The translations under genes were made by a program, and so were the position numbers. Source: Chitinophaga parva (GTDB taxonomy: Bacteria; Bacteroidota; Bacteroidia; Chitinophagales; Chitinophagaceae). From it: DNA of 64,000 nucleotides. Under the pieces are notes generated by a model. It was not told the DNA's origin. It saw nothing but the letters and a program-made list of their open reading frames with translations, and searched no databases. This document shows positions 50,351-59,286 of this stretch, in pieces; position 1 is the stretch's first letter; every line of letters starts with the position of its first letter. The stretch covers positions 1-64,000 of the forward strand of contig NZ_QCYK01000004.1 of assembly GCF_003071345.1 (NCBI RefSeq), read 5' to 3'.

Positions 50351-50385
50351 AAAAGGGCTGCATCCAACAGGATGCAGCCCCTTTT
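50351..50385 (-). terminator. Terminator after the DUF4397 gene
   Basis: AAAAGGGCTGCATCC (50351-50365) pairs with GGATGCAGCCCCTTTT (50370-50385) with one bulged C and an AACA loop. It is followed by T-rich sequence on the minus strand. Confidence 0.8.
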
Positions 50386-50404
50386 CTGCTATAAAAAAAG
50401 AAGA

Positions 50405-51115
50405 TTAATAAGTGCTGTAACCGGCGGAGTAGATGCCTACTTTCTCTTTGCCTACACCGTGCAGGTAACCAGCCAGTACCAGTTGGTATACGTTGGCGGT
50501 GTACAGGTTCATGGTAGCTTTACAGATCAGGGAATCTTTGCCGGTGGGTTTTACTTCCACGGTAGCATTGGTAGAACCGGGGAAGGTGGTCCAGGCGGGG
50601 AAGAAGCCGGTGCGCGGTGTGTAATCACGGCCGGAGAACACTTTCACGGTGTTGATGAACACATCTACAGGACCAGTGCTGTCGCAGAAGTTGAAGAAGC
50701 GTACATTGGCAGAATCACCACGGATGTTGGCAAAATTTTCTTCCAGGTTAGCCAGCTTGCCACCGGTAGCTTTAGTGCCATAAGCGATCAACGTATGATA
50801 GGTCAGTGAATCAAAGGGAACACCGGTGATGCTGCAAATGAGTGAATCTGTTTTGTAGGTCCGGAAGTTGTAGCTGTGGGTGGTGGGCACGTCGCGCAGT
50901 ACACTCCAGAAGCCAAGCGGGAAGCGGGTGGTATCTACTTTGGAGCTGCCGTCGTAAAACACCATGCCGGTGGAGTCAGCATAGGCGTTGATGATCGTGG
51001 AATAGGTCCAAACAGTCTGGGTGGAGCTGTTGGAGGTCTTCAAACAGGCGGTCATTGTCATCATCCCCAGGAGACCGGCAGCCATCAGCAGGCCGGCGAT
51101 TTTCTTTCTGATCAT
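50405..51115 (-). CDS. DUF4397 domain lipoprotein
   Basis: This 236-residue lipoprotein has lipobox MTAC (C24). The mature part consists of beta strands of the DUF4397 type: IINAYADSTGMVFYDGSSKV, VRFFNFCDSTGPVDVFINTVKVFSG and VYQLVLAGYLHG. Two halves each start with an 'x-N-A/F-x-D' strand typical of the family. Function is unknown; it is often found on the surface of Bacteroidota. It is followed by a terminator before aspC. Confidence 0.85.
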   Translation of the reverse strand: MIRKKIAGLLMAAGLLGMMTMTACLKTSNSSTQTVWTYSTIINAYADSTGMVFYDGSSKVDTTRFPLGFWSVLRDVPTTHSYNFRTYKTDSLICSITGVPFDSLTYHTLIAYGTKATGGKLANLEENFANIRGDSANVRFFNFCDSTGPVDVFINTVKVFSGRDYTPRTGFFPAWTTFPGSTNATVEVKPTGKDSLICKATMNLYTANVYQLVLAGYLHGVGKEKVGIYSAGYSTY

Positions 51116-51184
51116 GTTGGTGAAGGTTTATTTAAGTGTTCTAAAAGGTTTTGCGGTGTTGTGCCCGGAGGATGGTATGGTACA

Positions 51185-52408
51185 CTAGTATTCAGTATAA
51201 CGTTGCAGGTCCGGGTAATATTTTTTTGGTCGATGCAGTTCGTATTCATAAACAGCAGTTCCCAGGGCTTTGAGCCACTGTTTGCCGGCTTGCTCCTGTT
51301 CCGGCATGTTTGCCTGCAGGGGCGTACCGTCGTGGAAGGCTACGGTGGCTGACAGGCAGAATTCAATGCCACGTACAGGATCCGCGAAATAGGCCGTATC
51401 TGTCAGGAACCCGAAGGCCCACCCGGCTTTATTAAAACACCGCACACCGGGAACATCCGGCAGCAGGAACTTGGCGTAATGGTCCGGGTAATCAGCATGG
51501 GCTGGCAGGTTTTCCATCTGCCGGGGCCATTGGCCCAGGCTACGCAATAACAAGCGACGATCAGTGTCTGTTAAACGGAAGCCCTGCTCAAATGTTACAC
51601 ACTCCGGGAAAATTATGGACTGTAATATCTTATGAAGGTTTAGCAACGGTAGCCGGTTACGGAAAGAAAAGTTCATGGGTTGCCGGTGCAACCGGCCCTG
51701 GCCGTCCAGGAATGCGGTGCCGGCATGGTCATGCCGGGGAGGGGCTGCGGCCAGGTGGCAATGTGCCCCCGGTTGTTCATATATAACGGTATCCCCCTCC
51801 ACAAACCGGCAGGGTGCCGTGTCCGGGTGCCCGGTGCCAATGTCTGAAAAGCCCAGCTGGTGGCGGATATCCGCGTCTGCATACCCCTTGGCGCCCAGCA
51901 TGGCCTGCAGGGTGCAGGGCCCGGTGAACTGGTAAAGGCGGTTAAAAGCCGTATTGCTGCTGAGGGTCAGCATTTTCTCAATATCGGTGGCTACAGAACT
52001 GGCCTGCCCGGCCTGGTACCCCGTGTCCAGGGGCATGGCGGTCGTATAATAAGGTGTGTTTACCGTAAGGCGGGGGAGGCCCAGTAAATTTATTTTTTCC
52101 AGGGCGGCGGCCGCCATCGGAAGTTTTACGGTGGAGGCAGGATAAAAATACCGCTCTGCATCAACCTGGTAGTAAAAATCATGAAAATAAGCTACATTGC
52201 GCGCATCACGATCGATCCGGGTGTACACCACCTGTACCGGACCGGTGTTTAAAGGTTGCAGCACCGCGTTCAGCGGTCGTGAGGTATGTAAAAAGTCCTG
52301 AAACCAGGGATCTGTGGCCGGCCCTTTGCCTGAACGCATCTGAAGTGTTGAAAGTTGTAAATGTATTAAAATCAGCCCGGTCCGGCATCTGCCGGCGGGA
52401 AGGCACAC
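51185..52408 (-). CDS. Beta-lactamase-fold serine hydrolase
   Basis: This 407-residue protein is read from GTG 52408; no better start was found, and a weak signal peptide (TGLILIHLQLSTLQ) may lie at its beginning. The hydrolase has the three motifs of class A-like serine beta-lactamase/DD-peptidase enzymes: S-x-x-K in FYPASTVKLPMAAAAL (about residues 90-105), S-x-N in LSSNTAFNRLYQF, and a K-A-G triad (FNKAGWAFGFLTD) in place of KTG. It could be a peptidase, an esterase or a divergent beta-lactamase. No regulator or peptidoglycan genes adjoin. It is divergent from secDF. Confidence 0.78.
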   Translation of the reverse strand: MCLPAGRCRTGLILIHLQLSTLQMRSGKGPATDPWFQDFLHTSRPLNAVLQPLNTGPVQVVYTRIDRDARNVAYFHDFYYQVDAERYFYPASTVKLPMAAAALEKINLLGLPRLTVNTPYYTTAMPLDTGYQAGQASSVATDIEKMLTLSSNTAFNRLYQFTGPCTLQAMLGAKGYADADIRHQLGFSDIGTGHPDTAPCRFVEGDTVIYEQPGAHCHLAAAPPRHDHAGTAFLDGQGRLHRQPMNFSFRNRLPLLNLHKILQSIIFPECVTFEQGFRLTDTDRRLLLRSLGQWPRQMENLPAHADYPDHYAKFLLPDVPGVRCFNKAGWAFGFLTDTAYFADPVRGIEFCLSATVAFHDGTPLQANMPEQEQAGKQWLKALGTAVYEYELHRPKKYYPDLQRYTEY

Positions 52409-52501
52409 GATATTCCACTTTCCTTCCTCTTTGCCTGAAAGCAGCGCCGCTACTAAATTTTGGCGGATTTTAACGGCTCTTTAATATATCAATTTAAATT
52501 C

Positions 52502-52509
52502 TATCTTTG
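52502..52509 (+). promoter_or_regulatory. -7 promoter box of secDF
   Basis: TATCTTTG matches TAnnTTTG, 35 bases before ATG 52545. A -33 TTTG is not visible in the A+T-rich upstream sequence. Confidence 0.45.
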
Positions 52510-52544
52510 CAACTCTAAAAAATTTTTTTTAAACCCGATACAAT

Positions 52545-55500
52545 ATGCAACTTAAAGGACTTGTAAGAGTTTTTACCGTCGCACTGATCCTTATCTCTGT
52601 GTATCAATTGTCCTTCACGTTTGTGGTTCGCAATTATGACAAGAAGGTAAATGAACAGGCACAGAACGATGTGTCCAAAAACTTCCCTTCCGCTGCCGTA
52701 AAATATCCCGGCGATGCGCAACAGCAGGCATTCTACCAGGATACACTCAACGACCAGGTAAAGCTCCGTAAACAAGCCATCCTCGATTCCGTTGGCAATG
52801 CCAAGATTGCCAGCTTCCCGTGGAACGTGAATTACACCACTGCAAAAGAAAGAGAACTGAACCTCGGCCTGGACCTGCAGGGTGGTATGCACGTAGTACT
52901 GGATGTGAGTGTGGAAGATGTGATCCGTTCCCTGTCTGGCCGCTCCAAGGACGGCGCTTTCAACCAGGCGCTGAAACAGGCCAACGAAATGAAGAAAACT
53001 TCACAGTCTGACTATGTGACCCTGTTCGGGCAGGCTTACGAGCAGATCAACCCCTCCGGCAAACTGGCAACCATCTTTGCCAATGCATATTCCAAAGACA
53101 TTGATTACAATTCCTCCAACGCCAAAGTGCTGGATGTATTGCGCCGCGAAGCCCGCGCCGCTATCCAGAACACGTACCTGGTGCTGCAGAAACGTATCGA
53201 CAAGTTCGGCGTATCCCAGCCCAATGTGAGCCTGGACGAAAATAAAGGCATTATCTCCGTGGAACTGGCAGGCGTGGACAACCGCGAGCGCGTACGCAAG
53301 TACCTGACCGGTATCGCCAACCTGGAATTCCGCGAAGTATATAAAGGTGGTGTTGAAAACTACCAGAATATCCTGGTGCCGGTGAATGAAGCCATCCGTG
53401 CCGCCCTGATGGGTAAAAGCGCAGATACTTCCGCCGCCAGGGCCGACAGCACTGCCACTGCAGCTGCTACCCCTGCCGCAAAGGATACCACCGGTGGCAA
53501 TGGCAGCCTGTCCCAATACCTGTCTGACAGCAGCAAGGCCTCCGATAAGAACGCCGCCAAGACCAAAGATGCCCAGCTGGAAGAACTGCGCCGCCAGAAC
53601 CCGCTGTTTGCCATCATGCAGCCTTTCTTCACCCAGGACAACCAGCCGGCTCCCGCTCCCGCACTGGGCCGCATCCTGCCCAAGGATACCGCCACCCTGC
53701 GCGCTTACCTGGAGATCCCCGCTGTACGCAACGTACTGCCCCGCGACTTTGTACTGGCTTACGGTCCGGAGAACAAAGAAGACAAGCACGCCGCCCTGGA
53801 AGTATACGGCCTGAAAGTGAATCCCTCCAACCCCGCACCCCGTGTGAGCGGTGAGCACATCATAAATGCCCGCCAGGACATCCGCGATGGTAAAGTGGAA
53901 GTGAACATGTCCATGGATAACATCGGTTCCAAGGAGTGGCGCAAGATGACCAACGACGTGTCACAGGGTTATAACAAAGACAATCCCTACAGCATGAACT
54001 ACGTTGCTGTGGTACTGGATAACGTAGTATATTCCGCACCTTCCGTACGCGAAGAAATTGCCGGTGGTAACTCTTCCATTGCCGGTAGCTTTACCGCAGA
54101 AGAAGGTACTGACCTGGCAAACATCCTGGAATCCGGCAAAATGCCGGCTCCCGCGGTGATCGTACAGGAAAGCGTGGTAGGCCCCAGCCTCGGTGCTGAG
54201 TCCATCCACGCCGGCGCTACTTCCTTCCTCATTTCTTTTGCAGTGATCTTCGTGCTGATGCTGGTGTATTACAATACCGCCGGTATCGTAGCTAACATCG
54301 CGCTGATCCTCAACCTGCTCTTCACTTTCGGTATCCTGGCTTCCCTGGGCGCCACGCTCACCATGCCCGGTATTGCGGGCCTGGTACTCACCGTGGGTAT
54401 GGCCGTGGATACAAACGTAATTATCTTTGAACGTATCAAGGATGAACTGAGCCTGGGTAAAACCTACCAGCAGGCGGTGATAGACGGTTACAAACGTTCC
54501 TATGCACCGGTACTGGATGGTCACATCACCTCCCTGCTCACCGCCTGCATCCTGTTCTACTTTGGCCTGGGCCCCGTACTGGGCTTTGCCACCACGCAGA
54601 TCATCGGCCTGTTGCTGTCCCTGTTCTGCGGTATCATGGTATCCCGCCTGGTAACCGACTTCTGGACCAATAAGAAACGCCACTTCGAATACTTTACACC
54701 CATTTCCCGCAAGATCTTTAAGCACGCTAACTTCGACTTCGTAGGCAAGCGTAAATATGCTTACGTCATCTCTGCTATCGTAATGGTGCTGGGTGTTGCT
54801 TCCTTCTTCCATGGCTTCCGCGCCGGTGTTGACTTCTCCGGTGGCCGTAGCTACACGGTACGTTTTGAAAAGGACGTGCCCCAGGGCGAGGTGACCGCCC
54901 ACCTGAAAGATGTATTCGGTGCAGAACCGGTGGTGAAGACCTTCGGTGCTAACAACCAGCTGGCCATCACTACGGGTTATAAAGTAGAAGAAACCGGCGC
55001 CGCCGCAGATAAAGAAGTATCCACCAAGCTGTTTGAAGGCCTGAAGCCTTACCTGGCCAATGGTACTACTTACGAGCAGTTCATGAGCAAAAACCTGCTG
55101 GGTTCTGAGACCGTATCCGCCACTATCTCTACCGCCCTGCGCGGTGGTGCTATCAAGGCCACGATCTTCTCCCTGGTAGTGATCTTCCTGTACATCCTGC
55201 TGCGCTTCAGTAAATGGCAATACTCACTGGGTACCATTTTCTCCCTGCTGCACGACGTACTGGTAACCCTGGCGGTGTTCTCCTTCCTGAAAGATGTAGT
55301 ACCCTTCCCGCTGGAACTGGATCAGCACTTCATTGCGGCTATCCTTACCGTGATCGGCTTCTCCATGAACGATACGGTGATCGTATTTGACCGTATCCGT
55401 GAGAACTTCCGCAGCACCAAGAACGGCGATAGGAATACCCTCATCAACAAGGCGATCAACAGTACCCTGAGCCGCACCATCATGACGTCGCTCACGGTGT

Positions 55501-55718
55501 TCCTGACCATCCTGATCCTGTTTGTATTCGGTGGTGAAGTAACCCGCGGTTTTGCATTCGCCATGCTGATCGGTGTGATCACCGGTACTTACTCTTCCAT
55601 TTTCGTAGCAGCCCCCGTGCTGGTGGACTTTGACCACAAGAATGAGCTGGCAAATGAAAGTGATGTACTGGAAGCGCTGGAGCCGAAAGCGACCGCTGCC
55701 GCTTCCAAGAAAATATAA
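52545..55718 (+). CDS. secDF: Protein translocase SecDF fusion
   Basis: This 1057-residue membrane protein joins SecD and SecF in one chain, as usual in Bacteroidota. It uses the proton gradient to pull exported proteins out of SecYEG. The SecD part shows LGLDLQGGMHVVLDVSVEDV (about residue 107), an alanine/serine-rich insertion (about 295-330), and the TM block GIAGLVLTVGMAVDTNVIIFERIKDEL (about 608-634). The SecF part begins near residue 715 with GVDFSGGRSYTVRFEKDV and ends in VIGFSMNDTVIVFDRIRENFR (about 930-950). About 12 membrane helices in total. A terminator follows. yajC, another Sec accessory gene, lies at 57.3 kb. Confidence 0.96.
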   Translation: MQLKGLVRVFTVALILISVYQLSFTFVVRNYDKKVNEQAQNDVSKNFPSAAVKYPGDAQQQAFYQDTLNDQVKLRKQAILDSVGNAKIASFPWNVNYTTAKERELNLGLDLQGGMHVVLDVSVEDVIRSLSGRSKDGAFNQALKQANEMKKTSQSDYVTLFGQAYEQINPSGKLATIFANAYSKDIDYNSSNAKVLDVLRREARAAIQNTYLVLQKRIDKFGVSQPNVSLDENKGIISVELAGVDNRERVRKYLTGIANLEFREVYKGGVENYQNILVPVNEAIRAALMGKSADTSAARADSTATAAATPAAKDTTGGNGSLSQYLSDSSKASDKNAAKTKDAQLEELRRQNPLFAIMQPFFTQDNQPAPAPALGRILPKDTATLRAYLEIPAVRNVLPRDFVLAYGPENKEDKHAALEVYGLKVNPSNPAPRVSGEHIINARQDIRDGKVEVNMSMDNIGSKEWRKMTNDVSQGYNKDNPYSMNYVAVVLDNVVYSAPSVREEIAGGNSSIAGSFTAEEGTDLANILESGKMPAPAVIVQESVVGPSLGAESIHAGATSFLISFAVIFVLMLVYYNTAGIVANIALILNLLFTFGILASLGATLTMPGIAGLVLTVGMAVDTNVIIFERIKDELSLGKTYQQAVIDGYKRSYAPVLDGHITSLLTACILFYFGLGPVLGFATTQIIGLLLSLFCGIMVSRLVTDFWTNKKRHFEYFTPISRKIFKHANFDFVGKRKYAYVISAIVMVLGVASFFHGFRAGVDFSGGRSYTVRFEKDVPQGEVTAHLKDVFGAEPVVKTFGANNQLAITTGYKVEETGAAADKEVSTKLFEGLKPYLANGTTYEQFMSKNLLGSETVSATISTALRGGAIKATIFSLVVIFLYILLRFSKWQYSLGTIFSLLHDVLVTLAVFSFLKDVVPFPLELDQHFIAAILTVIGFSMNDTVIVFDRIRENFRSTKNGDRNTLINKAINSTLSRTIMTSLTVFLTILILFVFGGEVTRGFAFAMLIGVITGTYSSIFVAAPVLVDFDHKNELANESDVLEALEPKATAAASKKI

Positions 55719-55743
55719 GCTGACTAGTTAATGTTTGATAGAG

Positions 55744-55773
55744 AAAGGTCCTGCCGGCTGGCAGGACCTTTTG
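55744..55773 (+). terminator. Terminator after secDF
   Basis: AAAGGTCCTGCC (55744-55755) and GGCAGGACCTTT (55760-55771) form a perfect 12-base stem around GGCT, followed by TGTTTTTT. Confidence 0.88.
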
Positions 55774-55791
55774 TTTTTTGCGGTTAAAACC

Positions 55792-56541
55792 TCAAAGCGG
55801 CGCATTCACGGTCCCGTTCTTCAAACTATCCACATACCGCTTGTAAGACTGGTGAATGAAATACAGCATATCATAATCACTCCAGTCATGCACCTGCTCA
55901 TACGTGGGCCGGTACTTGTTTACAAAGTAGGTCAAAGAATCCCCGCTGAGCGGCACCGTAGACGCTACGAGGCGTTCTGTATAATGCGCGGCTACAAATC
56001 CTTCATGCTCGTACTGCACCAGCTGGTGCTTGAAAAACATTTTGTGACGGTTGGATTTCAGCTGCGCCAGGTGGGTAAGCTGGTTAATGTTTACCGCGAT
56101 GCCGATGGGTGCTACATGTATGATCTCGCCTACGCGCGGGCGGTGGAAGTTGAAGGCTTTGGCATACTCCTGCCGGTTGGCGATGGAATCGTCTTTGTAG
56201 GTATGGTTGCGGACGGATACGGGCATGAGGTCAATGATCCGGGGCGTGAGCAGGATGTCGTGCACACTGCGGCTGGCGCCGGATGGCACGATCCAGTAGC
56301 GGGCCACCACGTTAATGCCGGAAAACAGGATGGTATCGCCGGGGTGGGCCAGGAGGGTAAAGCTGGCGTCCGGGCCGGAAGTGGTGGCAAGTTGGGAATG
56401 CCGGTTCGTAATGGCCACGCCGGCCAGGGGCACGGAATCCTGGCTGAGGGTACGCCCGCTGATACGCTGCTGGCCGTAAACGAAGGCCGGCAGCAACAGG
56501 GCGCTAAAGGCGGCAAGGCCTATGACGGTGACAGGTCTCAT
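55792..56541 (-). CDS. Exported protein with carboxypeptidase regulatory-like domain
   Basis: This 249-residue protein starts at ATG 56541; a TTG two codons earlier is possible. It has a signal peptide ending VYGQ, followed by a beta-sandwich resembling the CarboxypepD-reg-like domain (about 24-100: ISGRTLSQDSVPLAGVAITNR...GDTILFSGINVVARYW). The rest (105-249) is unassigned and helical. Such proteins are found in the periplasm and at the cell surface of Bacteroidota. It follows coaE by only 6 bases on the same strand. Confidence 0.75.
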   Translation of the reverse strand: MRPVTVIGLAAFSALLLPAFVYGQQRISGRTLSQDSVPLAGVAITNRHSQLATTSGPDASFTLLAHPGDTILFSGINVVARYWIVPSGASRSVHDILLTPRIIDLMPVSVRNHTYKDDSIANRQEYAKAFNFHRPRVGEIIHVAPIGIAVNINQLTHLAQLKSNRHKMFFKHQLVQYEHEGFVAAHYTERLVASTVPLSGDSLTYFVNKYRPTYEQVHDWSDYDMLYFIHQSYKRYVDSLKNGTVNAPL

Positions 56542-56547
56542 AAACAA

Positions 56548-57141
56548 CTAGGCCTGTGCCTGTTCCAGCAGTTTTTCATGCAGGGCCAGCACCTGGGGGA
56601 TCACGAGCTGCTGCTCATCATTGACGATCACGTGGTCCGACAGGCGCATTTTAATGTCTTCATCGATCTGGCGGCGCATGCGGGCCAGCACCTCTTCACG
56701 GGTCACATGGTCGCGCTCCATGACCCGTTGTATGCGCAGGGACTTAGGGGCCGATACGCCGATCACGGCATCGAGATAGTGGTTAGAGCCGGACTCAAAG
56801 AGGATGGCGGCTTCCTTGATCACGTAAGGAGTGGTTTGGCGGGCGGCCCATGCCTCAGAGTCGCGGATGGTGGCCGGGTGTGTCAGTTCGTTGAGAAGGG
56901 CCAGGCGCTCGGGATTATTGAACACCAGGTTGCCCAGGTACTTGCGGTCCAGCTGCCCGTCTGCCAGGTAAGCAGCATCTCCAAAGTGCGCACGGATGCC
57001 CGCTATCAGCTCAGGGTCTGTGTTCATGAGCCGGCGGGCTTCCGTGTCGGACTGGTACACGGGAATGCCCAGCACGGCAAACATGGCCGCTACGGTGCTC
57101 TTGCCTGAGCCTATACCGCCGGTGATTCCAATCTTTAACAT
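56548..57141 (-). CDS. coaE: Dephospho-CoA kinase
   Basis: This 197-residue cytoplasmic kinase performs the last step of CoA synthesis, phosphorylating the 3'-hydroxyl of dephospho-CoA. Walker A GITGGIGSGKSTVA begins at residue 5, followed by VYQSDTEARRLM (substrate Asp), the ELTHPAI-like LTHPATIR block and the lid region with MERDHVTREEVLARM. Length is normal. It lies between a terminator behind yajC and the exported protein gene (6 bases). Confidence 0.96.
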   Translation of the reverse strand: MLKIGITGGIGSGKSTVAAMFAVLGIPVYQSDTEARRLMNTDPELIAGIRAHFGDAAYLADGQLDRKYLGNLVFNNPERLALLNELTHPATIRDSEAWAARQTTPYVIKEAAILFESGSNHYLDAVIGVSAPKSLRIQRVMERDHVTREEVLARMRRQIDEDIKMRLSDHVIVNDEQQLVIPQVLALHEKLLEQAQA

Positions 57142-57176
57142 GGTCCTCGTTTAGGGCAAAAAGATACAAAAAATAA

Positions 57177-57209
57177 AAAGGGCCTGCTGCAGTTACAGCG
57201 GGGCCCTTT
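57177..57209. terminator. Terminator between yajC and coaE
   Basis: AAAGGGCC (57177-57184) pairs with GGCCCTTT (57202-57209), with an inner CTG/CAG pair and A/T runs on both sides. It should stop most transcripts coming from yajC, so coaE may have its own promoter. Confidence 0.7.
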
Positions 57210-57229
57210 CAAAAAAAGTGCAGTTGGAA

Positions 57230-57550
57230 TTATTTCTTTTCTTCGGCAGGCTTGTTCATCGCCACGGTGTATTCCATGCTTACTGCAGAACGCTCAATGG
57301 TGAGGTAGCTGGCAGGGCTTACTTCGATCTGCAGGGTACCGTTGTCATTGATCTTTTTCAGCTTGCCATGAATGCCGGCAATGGTTACAAGTTTATCACC
57401 TTCTTTCAGGTTATCGATGAAGTTTTTCTGATCCTTTGCTTTTTTCTGCTGCGGGCGGATCATAAAGAAGTACATCACCAGAAACATACCGCCGATCAGC
57501 AGTATGGGCTGCATGCTTCCCAATCCACCAGCTTGAAGTAAAATGTTCAT
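57230..57550 (-). CDS. yajC: Preprotein translocase subunit YajC
   Basis: This 106-residue single-span membrane protein has the YajC plan: one N-terminal helix (IGGMFLVMYFFMIRPQQKKAKDQ, about residues 18-40) and a small beta domain (EGDKLVTIAGIHGKLKKINDNGTLQIEV). It associates with SecDF and SecYEG. In this window it is separated from secDF but close to it. It lies between the DUF1573 and coaE genes, a common Bacteroidota order (nusB-DUF1573-yajC-coaE). Confidence 0.95.
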   Translation of the reverse strand: MNILLQAGGLGSMQPILLIGGMFLVMYFFMIRPQQKKAKDQKNFIDNLKEGDKLVTIAGIHGKLKKINDNGTLQIEVSPASYLTIERSAVSMEYTVAMNKPAEEKK

Positions 57551-57560
57551 GTTTATTGTT

Positions 57561-57588
57561 GTTAATAGTTAATCGTTAATTGTTAATC
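57561..57588. repeat. Four-unit 7-bp tandem array (GTTAATN) upstream of yajC
   Basis: On the plus strand GTTAATA, GTTAATC, GTTAATT and GTTAATC follow each other without gaps, 10 bases from the yajC start. The 7-base period with one variable base is the same design as the TGTACA arrays, with a different core sequence. Confidence 0.75.
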
Positions 57589-57622
57589 GTAGTTATAAGG
57601 ACGTTTGAACGGCCATTTTATT

Positions 57623-58072
57623 TTAATACGTGGTACCGTTGCCTTTTATCACGTTGCACAGGATGTGTGGTCCGGGCACAAAGGCATCTTTTGTATTGGC
57701 CTTGATGGAGATGGACTTGTCCTGGGCCCCGTCTTTGCCGGCACTGTTGAAAGATACCTTCAGGGCGCCTTTCTGTCCGGGTTTGATGGGCTCCCTGGGC
57801 CATTCCGGTACGGTGCAGCCGCAACTGGCTTGTGCATCTGTGATGAGCAGGGGCGCGTCGCCGGTATTGGTGAATGTAAAATCGTAGGTTACTACTTCTC
57901 CCTCATGCACAGTGCCAAAATCGTGGGTTTCCTGGTCAAAGGTGATCACCGGGAACCCGTGCTGGCTGGAATCTGTAGCCGTGGCGGCCTGTTTTTCCGA
58001 AGCAGGCTGGCCCTGGTGGCAGGCGCCCAGCAGCAAGCCTGCGCCGAGCAAAAAAAGGGAGATGCGTTTCAT
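57623..58072 (-). CDS. DUF1573 domain lipoprotein
   Basis: This 149-residue lipoprotein has lipobox LLGAC (C18). The rest is one Ig-like DUF1573 domain: THDFGTVHEGEVVTYDFTFTNTGDAPLLITDAQASCGCTVPEWPREPIKPGQKGALKVSF. This includes the conserved SCGC-x-x-P pair. The family is common in Bacteroidota, function unknown. It lies between nusB (47 bases away) and yajC (72 bases) and belongs to the conserved cluster. Confidence 0.92.
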   Translation of the reverse strand: MKRISLFLLGAGLLLGACHQGQPASEKQAATATDSSQHGFPVITFDQETHDFGTVHEGEVVTYDFTFTNTGDAPLLITDAQASCGCTVPEWPREPIKPGQKGALKVSFNSAGKDGAQDKSISIKANTKDAFVPGPHILCNVIKGNGTTY

Positions 58073-58119
58073 ACGGATGGACGAATTTGCCGTAAAAATA
58101 AAACTTCCGGGCAGGAAAC

Positions 58120-59046
58120 CTATTTTTTGCGATCTGTTTTCTGGATAAGGTTTTGGTTCTCCAGTTCTTTCAGCACATTATCCAGGATACCGTTGATGAA
58201 CTGGCCGCTTTGCGGTGTGCTGTAAGCCTTGGCCAGGTCAATGTATTCGTTGATGGTCACCTTGATAGGAATAGTAGGGAAGTAGAGGAACTCGCATACG
58301 CCCATTTCCATCAGCAGCATGTCCACGGTGGCGATACGTTCAGAGTCCCAGTTCTGCAGCTTGGGCTTGATCAGCTCCAGGCAGTATTCCTTTTTATCGA
58401 TCACGGTGAGCAGCAGTTCTCTTGCGTAGTCCAGCTTTTCCTTGCTGATCAGCTGCAGGAAGTTGAACAGCTGCGGCTTGTTAAAGTAGTTGCCAATGAG
58501 CAGGTGCATCATGTCCGCATCATCATCCCAGCTGGTAAAGTTGTCTTCCATGTGCTGGAGGAAAGCTTCACTCTTGGCGAGGATGCTGCTGTAGATGAAT
58601 TCCAGGATGTGCTTTTCGCTGCTGCGGGCACGGGTTTCATCGGCAATGTAAGTCTGGTAAGTATCGGTGGCTACCAGCTCGTTATAGAGCTTGCGCAGCA
58701 ATTCATTGTCTGGCAGGTATTTCAGTTTCCATTGCTCCAGGTTGATCTGGAAGCCATTGTCTTGCAGGATCTGGTAGAGGAACTCGTTGCCGGCGATCTT
58801 GGTGTTTACATTCAGGTCGGCCTGGCTGGGCAGGTGCTTGTTGGAGCGGGCCTGCGCATCGGTTTCCGCGTATTGTGCCACGCGGATAATAGAATAGAGC
58901 AGGTAGGAAAAGATCTGTCGGGTTTGTTCCAGCTTATCGTTCAGCAAGCTGGTGGCGGTACCCGGCTTAATACTACTTTGCTCCATCGTGTCCAGGGCAT
59001 AAAGCGTTTGCATCACTTTCACCCGGATGTTTCTTCTACTAATCAT
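58120..59046 (-). CDS. nusB: Transcription antitermination factor NusB (long form)
   Basis: This 308-residue protein starts at ATG 59046 (MISRRNIRVKVMQTLYALDTM), supported by a consensus promoter ending 26 bases before it. The C-terminal third has the NusB all-helical RNA-binding fold (IATVDMLLMEMGVCEFLYFPTIPIKVTINEYIDLAKAYSTPQSGQFINGILDNVL). The N-terminal IRVKVMQTLYALD begins a duplicated or extended helical region of about 160 residues, which is normal in Bacteroidota NusB and absent in the 140-residue E. coli form. It assists antitermination of rRNA transcription with NusE (S10). Confidence 0.92.
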   Translation of the reverse strand: MISRRNIRVKVMQTLYALDTMEQSSIKPGTATSLLNDKLEQTRQIFSYLLYSIIRVAQYAETDAQARSNKHLPSQADLNVNTKIAGNEFLYQILQDNGFQINLEQWKLKYLPDNELLRKLYNELVATDTYQTYIADETRARSSEKHILEFIYSSILAKSEAFLQHMEDNFTSWDDDADMMHLLIGNYFNKPQLFNFLQLISKEKLDYARELLLTVIDKKEYCLELIKPKLQNWDSERIATVDMLLMEMGVCEFLYFPTIPIKVTINEYIDLAKAYSTPQSGQFINGILDNVLKELENQNLIQKTDRKK

Positions 59047-59072
59047 GAATTTTAAGAACTGGTATGAGGGCG

Positions 59073-59104
59073 CAAAAGTAGGCATTTCAAGCCACTCTGC
59101 CAAA
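59073..59104 (-). promoter_or_regulatory. Promoter of the nusB cluster
   Basis: TTTG (59104-59101, minus) and TACTTTTG (59080-59073) are 20 bases apart and fit the Bacteroidota consensus. They lie 26 bases before ATG 59046, which excludes the longer frame up to 59136. Confidence 0.65.
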
Positions 59105-59286
59105 GCCGTTGTATTAATAAAATACATATATGACAAAAGGTCACAGACGCGTCTGCCAGCTTTTAAGCCGCCATGGACGGGACGTAGCCGGGGACGGGCT
59201 GTGGGGATCTGCCGGGAGGCAGCTATGAGGGGCGAACCCCCGGGTTTGGCATACTTTTCGCCTTTGCCGGGTCAAAACCATATCAC

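Noticed and set aside
55735..57108. 457-codon frame opposite coaE and the exported protein
   Set aside because: Covers a terminator and two real genes in antisense; no motif found.
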